Below, piece after piece: positions 5,988-10,542 of a stretch of DNA of 10,542 bases. The stretch's first letter is position 1. Each line of letters begins with the position of its first letter. The notes under the pieces are model-generated. The model saw only the letters and a list, made by a program, of their open reading frames with translations. It was not told the DNA's origin and searched no databases. Location: NCBI GenBank assembly GCA_028280915.1, contig JANQKX010000278.1, forward strand, positions 1 to 10,542, read 5' to 3'. Position numbers and translations under genes: made by a program. This stretch comes from Kiloniellaceae bacterium. Its GTDB lineage: Bacteria; Pseudomonadota; Alphaproteobacteria; Kiloniellales; Kiloniellaceae.

Positions 5988-8015
5988 CTAAAAGTCGAAT
6001 CGGTAAGTCAAGGGGCTTGATTGAACCTCCCAAACGCCCTTGGCCAAATTTCTGGCCCCGTCGAAAGTCACGTAGCTGCGGCTGCGATAGTGGGGCAGCG
6101 GCCGCAAGATGGCTTGCAGGGCCTCGGCGTCCTCTGTCGCCACGAACATCCAGGGTGACCCATCGGCCTGATCCTCGACCCAGACACGGGCCGTACCATC
6201 GCCGCTGAGGACAGTCTCGACGGCAGGCGCGAGGGCATGGGTGCCAAAGTAGGCGCGGAGTTTGGCGACGTCATCCGTATTGCCGATAATCAGAACCGGC
6301 CGGCCTGAAAGCTCCTTCGGCAGGTCTTCGTGAAACTCCGGGCTGTGTCGCAAGAGGCGCTGCACAAGCTGGTCCGCGCTTTGGGCAAAGCGCTCGTCGG
6401 CGGTGGGGACCACCACAATGGTCTCCGGCGACAGGGTCACGTCGCGGAAGATGGGCGGACTCTCTCCCGGCAGCAGCTTGCGCAGCACATCAAAGTCCGG
6501 ATCAATGTGGATGGCGATGGGGCGTTCGTCGTTCGGCAGCTTGAAAGTCTGTTCGGCCTGATCGAGGCGAATGTGGTGGGGATGGATCCCCTCGGTCGTT
6601 TCCAGGAATATGGGCAGGCGCATTTGCCGAACCGGATCGTCTTGACGCAGCGTTACTGTCACAAGGTGGCCTTGCTCTCCCGTGGCGTGCGCGGCGTCCA
6701 GCAGCTCGATGCTTGGCGCGCCCGGCTGCGCCACCCATTGCTCAAAAAACCAGGCCAAATCACGTCCCGAGGCCACTTCGAAGGCGGCTTGAAGGTCCGG
6801 CCAGGCAGCCACCTTAAAGCGGTGGTCCCGCCAAAAGCCGCGCAAGCCATCGCGAAAGGCCTCTTCGCCAAGCTCGGCCCGCAACATGTGAAAGATCAGC
6901 GCGGTTTTGTCGTAGCCAATGACCTGGGCGGTGTCGTGGCGTTTGCTGGTGAAGTGCTTGACCGGGCCATCGTGGTCTTCCGGCAGGGCGGTGATGTTGC
7001 GCAGCCAGCCCAATCGCATCTCCTTTGCCGCCTCGGCGTCTTCCGCTTCGGTCAAGGCATAGTCCGCCATGTAGGTGGTCAGCCCCTCCGACCAGTTGCC
7101 CTGGGCGTAGTCGACCGCGACCCCATTGCCCCACCAACTGTGCAGCACCTCATGGGCCAGGGAGCGGGACAGCATGAAGGGCAGGGGCAGCACCCGGCGC
7201 CCCACATAGGTCAGGTTGGCAAAGCCCAGGCCCACGGGAATGGGGGCCGAAACCACATGGAATTCCTTGTTGGGATAGTCGCCGATCAACGCCGCATAGC
7301 GGGAAATGTGTTTCCCGGCGGCCTCCAGGTAAGATTCGGAGAGTGGGGCCAGATCAGGGTGGAAGTAGGTCCGCAGCCGCAAGCCGTCGAGCTCCTTTTC
7401 CCTGATCTCATAGGGTCCCACGAAGAGGGACGGTGGTTCGCCGGGAATCTCCGAGGAAAAAGAAACACGATAAACGCTGTCAGCGACCTCTTCGGCTCCC
7501 AACTGACCAGTGGCCACGACGCGATAGGGTAGGGGCACTTGGATTGCCAGGTCATAGGAGATCCAATCCGGGCCATGGAATGGCAGCCAGCCGCTGTAAG
7601 CGGGCAGATAGGCCCCTTCCTCATCGGCGAAGGGACCCCAGGGTCCGCCCCGGCTCCCCGATTGGGGTAGCGGCGGCAGGGTCCCGCGCAGTGCCACCGC
7701 AACCTGGTATGGGCCTGGCCCCGAACTGATCAAGCGGACGCTCTCGCCGCTGCGCGCCGCCTCCACGGGCTCTCCGTCAACGTGAATGGAGACAATCTCC
7801 ATCCAGGGGGCCAGGGCGAAGGTGATGTCGTCTTGTCCATCCTCAATGTCAAAGCGGTCCGCCACCTCCAGCAGCCGGGTCCCCGGATCCAGGTTCACGG
7901 TGATGTCGTGATGCCTGCCGGTATGGGTCTGAGCCACCGCCTCGGCAATGAAGCCCAGAGCCAGGATCGGCAGAATCAGGATTGGCAGGACCCGGAGCGA
8001 AGCCATTGGCATCAT
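5988..8015 (-). CDS. Exported M1-type (gluzincin) zinc metallopeptidase homologue lacking the GxMEN motif
   Basis: A 675-residue protein with a signal peptide (hydrophobic about 8-27, likely cut after AVA near 28), so it acts outside the cytoplasm. An N-terminal beta domain (about 35-205) precedes the catalytic domain, with the zinc motif HEVLH (288-292), the third ligand Glu310 in NWSEG, and Tyr368 (YDKTALIFHMLR) matching the transition-state tyrosine. The His-to-Glu spacing is 17 residues rather than the classical 18, one residue shorter in the GNGVAVDYAQGNWSEG segment. Where aminopeptidases have GxMEN, which holds the substrate's free N-terminus, this protein has GLGFANLTYVG (262-272) with no Glu, so it may not be a true aminopeptidase. 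About 450-675 is an additional C-terminal region of unclear fold. The start overlaps the ChaN-PDZ stop as ATGA with no good ribosome site of its own, implying coupled translation. Family is sure; substrate unknown. Confidence 0.88.
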   Translation of the reverse strand: MMPMASLRVLPILILPILALGFIAEAVAQTHTGRHHDITVNLDPGTRLLEVADRFDIEDGQDDITFALAPWMEIVSIHVDGEPVEAARSGESVRLISSGPGPYQVAVALRGTLPPLPQSGSRGGPWGPFADEEGAYLPAYSGWLPFHGPDWISYDLAIQVPLPYRVVATGQLGAEEVADSVYRVSFSSEIPGEPPSLFVGPYEIREKELDGLRLRTYFHPDLAPLSESYLEAAGKHISRYAALIGDYPNKEFHVVSAPIPVGLGFANLTYVGRRVLPLPFMLSRSLAHEVLHSWWGNGVAVDYAQGNWSEGLTTYMADYALTEAEDAEAAKEMRLGWLRNITALPEDHDGPVKHFTSKRHDTAQVIGYDKTALIFHMLRAELGEEAFRDGLRGFWRDHRFKVAAWPDLQAAFEVASGRDLAWFFEQWVAQPGAPSIELLDAAHATGEQGHLVTVTLRQDDPVRQMRLPIFLETTEGIHPHHIRLDQAEQTFKLPNDERPIAIHIDPDFDVLRKLLPGESPPIFRDVTLSPETIVVVPTADERFAQSADQLVQRLLRHSPEFHEDLPKELSGRPVLIIGNTDDVAKLRAYFGTHALAPAVETVLSGDGTARVWVEDQADGSPWMFVATEDAEALQAILRPLPHYRSRSYVTFDGARNLAKGVWEVQSSPLTYRFDF

Positions 8016-9274
8016 TCGAACGCGGTCGGGAATTCCGCGACGAATTCGATGATCTCACCGTCACGCTGGATTTGCAGCGGCAGCAATGTCCCGGGCGCCT
8101 GGCGTTGAATAATCTCGATCAGCTCGGCAATCTTGGAGACGGGAAAACCGGCGGCGGTCTCGACCATATCTCCCGCCAGCAGACCCGTGGCCTGGGCGAT
8201 GCTGTCGTCGATCACCTCAAGCACCCGGACGCCGTTCGGCGTATCTTCGATCATGACCCCCAAGCGGGGTTTGGCGGGCGGTGCCGGAGTGTGCGCATGG
8301 GCCGCCACAAGGAAGACGCCATCGGCCAGACCAGCCGCCAGCCCATCGCAGGACTCCGCAGTTTCCATGGGCAGCAACACCGCTACGCTTTCCTCGCCAA
8401 GATCTTTGAGCTGGTGCGGAATGCCGTGCCCCTGTTCCAAATGCCCACTGCCGACAATGCCGACGATAACCGCCTCCGGGTAGACCCGGCTGGCCGCCAA
8501 CAAGGCCTCGGCCATGGCCCGATCCCAAGTCAACTGAGCTTCCACGAAGCGGTCGAAACCCGGGTCCGACAGAATTCTCGACAGCTCTGCCGAGTTGTCC
8601 TCTTGATCCCCGGAATGGGCTTTCAGGCCTTGGGCCTGCTTCGCCGCGTAAACCTGCGCCAAGACCTCTCGGTAGGCTTCGCTGGCGGGAGCGGGATCCG
8701 ACAAACCCTCCCGCGCGTCGATTGGGACTCCTTCCCAGCCCTCTTGGCCGACGCGGGAAACCAGGTCACGCTCCACATTCAAGGCGGTCATGGGCAGGCG
8801 GTTTTGCCGGACGAAATGAAACAACGGCAGGTAAAGGGCCGGGTCATAGCGCCACACCTCCTGCCAGCGGGAGTCCGCTAGGAATTCCGCTTCGGAGGTC
8901 TCGCCTTGAGACCAAGCATCCAGCGCCCCTTGCACGGAACGGGGAAACATCTCAAAGCCGACGACCATATGGGAATGGCGCGCGTGAAGACCGGCCATGG
9001 TGTGGAGTTGCCAACGGTGGTGTTCCGCGTTGGCGTGGTTCTCCCCCAGCAGGACAATCCTGGTTCCGGATAAATCCGCCAAGATTTGATCCGTGGTCAA
9101 GTTCTCGCCGGTTCCGGGATCAACCCAGATACCGGCGGTCGCACAAGCGGACAGAGGTTCGGATTCCGCGGCGGTGGTTTTGTCCGCCGATGCCAGCAAA
9201 AGGCCGGCGCCGAACAAGGCGATCAGCACAGGGGAAGCCAAAGGAATGCGGTCGAACGGAAGTGAAAAATTCAT
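8012..9274 (-). CDS. Exported ChaN-like (Cofac_haem_bdg) domain fused to a C-terminal PDZ domain
   Basis: A 420-residue protein with an N-terminal signal sequence (hydrophobic 12-30, small-residue cleavage region about 33-36). No lipobox cysteine is evident, whereas E. coli-type ChaN is described as a lipoprotein. The ChaN/EreA/TIKI-type domain spans about 65-305 and keeps LLGENH (75-80), VVGFEMF (104-110), LTWDRAMAEALL (248-259) and VGSGH (274-278). The Glu78/His80/Glu108/His278 set is what the wider superfamily uses for heme or metal binding or, in TIKI/TraB and EreA relatives, for hydrolysis. A proline-rich linker (329-336) leads to a PDZ domain (about 337-413, RLGVMIEDTPNGVRVLEVID at 337-356), which usually recruits C-termini or regulates proteases. 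It is the first gene of a coupled pair with the metallopeptidase. The ribosome site before the ATG is poor; the start is chosen for the signal peptide. Domain calls are good; role is inferred. Confidence 0.85.
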   Translation of the reverse strand: MNFSLPFDRIPLASPVLIALFGAGLLLASADKTTAAESEPLSACATAGIWVDPGTGENLTTDQILADLSGTRIVLLGENHANAEHHRWQLHTMAGLHARHSHMVVGFEMFPRSVQGALDAWSQGETSEAEFLADSRWQEVWRYDPALYLPLFHFVRQNRLPMTALNVERDLVSRVGQEGWEGVPIDAREGLSDPAPASEAYREVLAQVYAAKQAQGLKAHSGDQEDNSAELSRILSDPGFDRFVEAQLTWDRAMAEALLAASRVYPEAVIVGIVGSGHLEQGHGIPHQLKDLGEESVAVLLPMETAESCDGLAAGLADGVFLVAAHAHTPAPPAKPRLGVMIEDTPNGVRVLEVIDDSIAQATGLLAGDMVETAAGFPVSKIAELIEIIQRQAPGTLLPLQIQRDGEIIEFVAEFPTAFE

Positions 9275-9339
9275 CGTCTAATCTATGTCGCGTGGTTTTG
9301 TCGGCAACCGCACGGGGCGCATTCAAGAACCCAGACCGG

Positions 9340-9354
9340 ATGGATCTTGTCCAT
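9340..9354. repeat. Short hyphenated dyad (possible operator half-sites)
   Basis: ATGGA-tcttg-TCCAT: 5-bp inverted arms with a 5-nt centre, 66 nt upstream of the ChaN-PDZ start and next to the direct repeat. It is short enough to be chance. Confidence 0.3.
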
Positions 9355-9358
9355 TGGC

Positions 9359-9391
9359 CCAAATCGGTTCAGACGCGCCGCCAAATCGGTT
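9359..9391. repeat. 11-bp tandem direct repeat CCAAATCGGTT, two copies 22 bp apart
   Basis: Exact copies of CCAAATCGGTT lie at 9359-9369 and 9381-9391, so their starts are 22 bp apart, about two helical turns. This places both on the same face of the DNA, upstream of the ChaN-PDZ gene and downstream of the TetR gene. The arrangement fits binding sites for an activator or repressor of the exported pair, but no protein can be assigned. Confidence 0.5.
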
Positions 9392-9469
9392 TAATTCGGA
9401 ATCATGCCTGCGGAACACTTGATCTAGGCACTGTTTCCCCTATCGGCAAGGTTTCCCATGAGCTTGGCG

Positions 9470-10123
9470 CTATCTTGGAACCGCCGATGACGGAAGCAGT
9501 TCTTGGCGCAAGCTGCTCTCGGGCAGTCCCAAAAGGGCCGCGGCGCCGTGGAGGCCCACCTGGATCAAGTCGTCCTGGTCGATGTTGGAATCCACCGCGC
9601 CGCCGTTGATCCAAAGGCCGTCGATGAAGCTGTTGAGGGCCACCACACGGCGGTGCAACTGGGCTTCCTCCACCTCGCGGCCTTGTTCCTCATAGGCGTC
9701 GCGCACCAAGATGGCGAAGGTCGCCAGGGTTTCCCGGTAAAAGGCCCTCCTGATCTCCGACATCTTGGCGTCTTTTTGCGCCATGGGCAGCAGGCTGGCC
9801 CACAAAGTGACCGTATCGGCCGAGGTGACCGGCGGCGACAAGATCGCCTCGATGCATTTGCCGAGCCGCCGGCATTTTGGGCTTTTGTCATCGGCCCCAT
9901 CGGGCAGGGTGGCGCGAAGAATATTGTCCAGGAAGTGTCCGTAGGCCGCCCGGATCATCTCGTCCTTTGTGTTGAAATAAAACCGGATGAGCCCATTGGT
10001 CACACCCGCGGCTTCGGCGATCTTGCGCACCGTCGTGTTTTCCAGTCCGTGCCGGGCGACACAGGCCAGGGTGGCCTGGATGAGCGCGATTTCGCGGGTG
10101 TTGTTTTTCCGGTGGGTTACCAT
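9470..10123 (-). CDS. TetR family transcriptional regulator, BetI-like
   Basis: A 217-residue TetR-type repressor. The N-terminal DNA-binding domain (about 9-62) includes ATLACVARHGLENTTVRKIA (17-36), the helix-turn-helix AEAAGVTNGLIRFYF (36-50) and the usual NTKDEMIRAA (51-60). The C-terminal ligand and dimer domain follows the BetI pattern (TLWASLLPMAQKDAKMSEI at 106-124; NSFIDGLWINGG at 164-175). BetI responds to choline; this branch often controls genes for quaternary amines or related metabolites, which fits the MttB-type and amidinohydrolase genes here. The ATG at 10123, 8 nt after the amidinohydrolase stop, is chosen because the helix-turn-helix domain starts there; a longer frame up to 10282 is read-through of the neighbouring gene. 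The ribosome site is weak, suggesting coupled translation from the amidinohydrolase mRNA. Family sure; target genes and ligand inferred. Confidence 0.9.
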   Translation of the reverse strand: MVTHRKNNTREIALIQATLACVARHGLENTTVRKIAEAAGVTNGLIRFYFNTKDEMIRAAYGHFLDNILRATLPDGADDKSPKCRRLGKCIEAILSPPVTSADTVTLWASLLPMAQKDAKMSEIRRAFYRETLATFAILVRDAYEEQGREVEEAQLHRRVVALNSFIDGLWINGGAVDSNIDQDDLIQVGLHGAAALLGLPESSLRQELLPSSAVPR

Positions 10124-10131
10124 GATCCGGG

Positions 10132-10542
10132 TTAGGCGGCGCCCCGCAAGATCGGGTTGGTCAGGCAGGTGGGGCCGCCCTCGCAGGCCATGCACAGGGC
10201 ATCCCCCGCAAACACCCGAACCGTCACCCCATGGGCTTCCATCACCGACTTGGTCTTCGGAAAGCCGTCGATCATGATGCAATCGTCCGGCGCCGTGGGC
10301 AAAACGTTCAGGTTCAGGCCGAAGGAGGTGGCAAACTCTTCAGAGGGCGCCTCGATCAATTGAATGTCCCGGTCCTTCATCAGCTTCCAGAGCTGAGCCG
10401 GGATCAGGGGCGGATGAACCAGATACTTTTTTTCCGCCAGCGGCGAAATCACCGACATGAGGTGCAGGCAGGCCGCCTCGCCGCCCCAATAGGGCAGGTC
10501 AAACTCCAGCACCGTGATGTCGTGGGGATTGAGCAGGGCATT
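10132..10542 (-). CDS. Amidinohydrolase of the DDAH / arginine deiminase fold (C-terminal part, start beyond right edge)
   Basis: 136 residues from the window edge to TAA. GGEAACLHLMSVISPL carries the family's catalytic His (codon 10464-10462), and the C-terminus ends GGPTCLTNPILRGAA with the nucleophilic Cys (codon 10167-10165). Between them are LWKLMKDRDIQLIEAPSEEF, the GLNLNVLPTAPDDCIMIDG strand pair and KTKSVMEAHGVTV, as in dimethylarginine dimethylaminohydrolases and related amidinotransferases. Such enzymes hydrolyse guanidino groups (for example methylarginine to citrulline plus methylamine) in the cytosol. Full family length is about 255-310, so roughly half is outside the window. The GTG at 10512 is internal: the frame continues open to 10542 with family-like sequence. 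GGPTC before LTNP is intermediate between arginine deiminase (GGPRC) and DDAH-type signatures, so the substrate is uncertain. The TetR gene follows after 8 nt. Confidence 0.82.
   Translation of the reverse strand, partial: NALLNPHDITVLEFDLPYWGGEAACLHLMSVISPLAEKKYLVHPPLIPAQLWKLMKDRDIQLIEAPSEEFATSFGLNLNVLPTAPDDCIMIDGFPKTKSVMEAHGVTVRVFAGDALCMACEGGPTCLTNPILRGAA

Larger units (their letters stand above)
9275..9469. other. Intergenic spacer upstream of the ChaN-PDZ gene, with operator-like repeats
   Basis: 195 nt between the TetR gene stop and the ChaN-PDZ start. It contains the repeats at 9340-9354 and 9359-9391 listed separately. I see no terminator stem with a T-run behind the TetR gene. A poor promoter-like pair on the minus strand (TTGCCG, 16 nt, TAGATT) ends only 5 nt from the ATG and is not relied on. 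No small gene is evident. Confidence 0.35.

Noticed and set aside
6330..7532. Long plus-strand open frame (400 codons) opposite the metallopeptidase
   Set aside because: Antisense shadow of a gene with clear zinc-peptidase motifs; no recognisable fold or start signals.
9280..9310. Promoter TTGCCG-16-TAGATT before the ChaN-PDZ gene
   Set aside because: It is a poor match and would start transcription at or inside the start codon; not convincing without start-site data.
10124..10282. N-terminal extension of the TetR frame up to 10282
   Set aside because: It overlaps the catalytic tail of the amidinohydrolase and has no TetR-like character. The domain starts normally at the ATG at 10123.
1..10542. 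Defence system, phage, transposon, CRISPR or toxin-antitoxin content
   Set aside because: No transposase, integrase, terminal repeats, spaced repeat array, nuclease or toxin-type gene was seen on either strand.

Overview
The window is a gene-dense, high-GC bacterial segment in which every supported gene lies on the minus strand, so transcription runs from high to low coordinates. Gene content (a pyrrolysine-free MttB-type methyltransferase, an acylating sulfoacetaldehyde-dehydrogenase-like enzyme with a private succinyl-CoA-synthetase-like pair, a BetI-like TetR regulator, and a dimethylarginine-hydrolase-like enzyme) and base composition suggest a proteobacterium, most likely alphaproteobacterial. 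That placement is an inference from gene types; no rRNA or other marker is present.

Layout in transcription order. (1) 10542-10132: C-terminal part of an amidinohydrolase of the DDAH/arginine deiminase fold. It is followed after 8 nt by a TetR/BetI-like repressor (10123-9470). (2) After a 195-nt spacer holding an 11-bp direct repeat come two exported proteins coupled by an ATGA overlap: a ChaN-like domain fused to a C-terminal PDZ domain (9274-8012) and an M1-type zinc metallopeptidase homologue (8015-5988). (3) After a 170-nt spacer with a strong GC-rich dyad comes a three-gene metabolic cassette: a CoA-acylating aldehyde dehydrogenase (5817-4396) and the beta (4357-3218) and alpha (3221-2346) subunits of an ADP-forming acyl-CoA ligase. 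(4) After a 160-nt AT-rich spacer comes a tightly coupled trio: an MttB-family methyltransferase (2185-668), a small SRPBCC-fold protein (671-234) and the N-terminus of an Asp/Glu-racemase-superfamily enzyme resembling maleate isomerase and arylmalonate decarboxylase (233 to beyond the left edge).

How it may work together (inference): the dehydrogenase and ligase pair form a self-contained module that oxidises an aldehyde to an acyl-CoA and then to a free acid while making ATP. The model is sulfoacetaldehyde to sulfoacetyl-CoA to sulfoacetate. Substrate-loop residues in both ligase subunits differ from the TCA-cycle enzyme. With a methyltransferase of the quaternary-amine family, an amidinohydrolase and a racemase/decarboxylase-fold enzyme nearby, the window looks like a catabolic locus for methylated amine, guanidino or sulfonate compounds. 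The substrate cannot be read from the sequence. The ChaN-PDZ/M1 pair may be an unrelated envelope proteolysis or metal/heme module between the metabolic blocks. No tRNA, rRNA, insertion sequence, CRISPR array or phage gene was seen.
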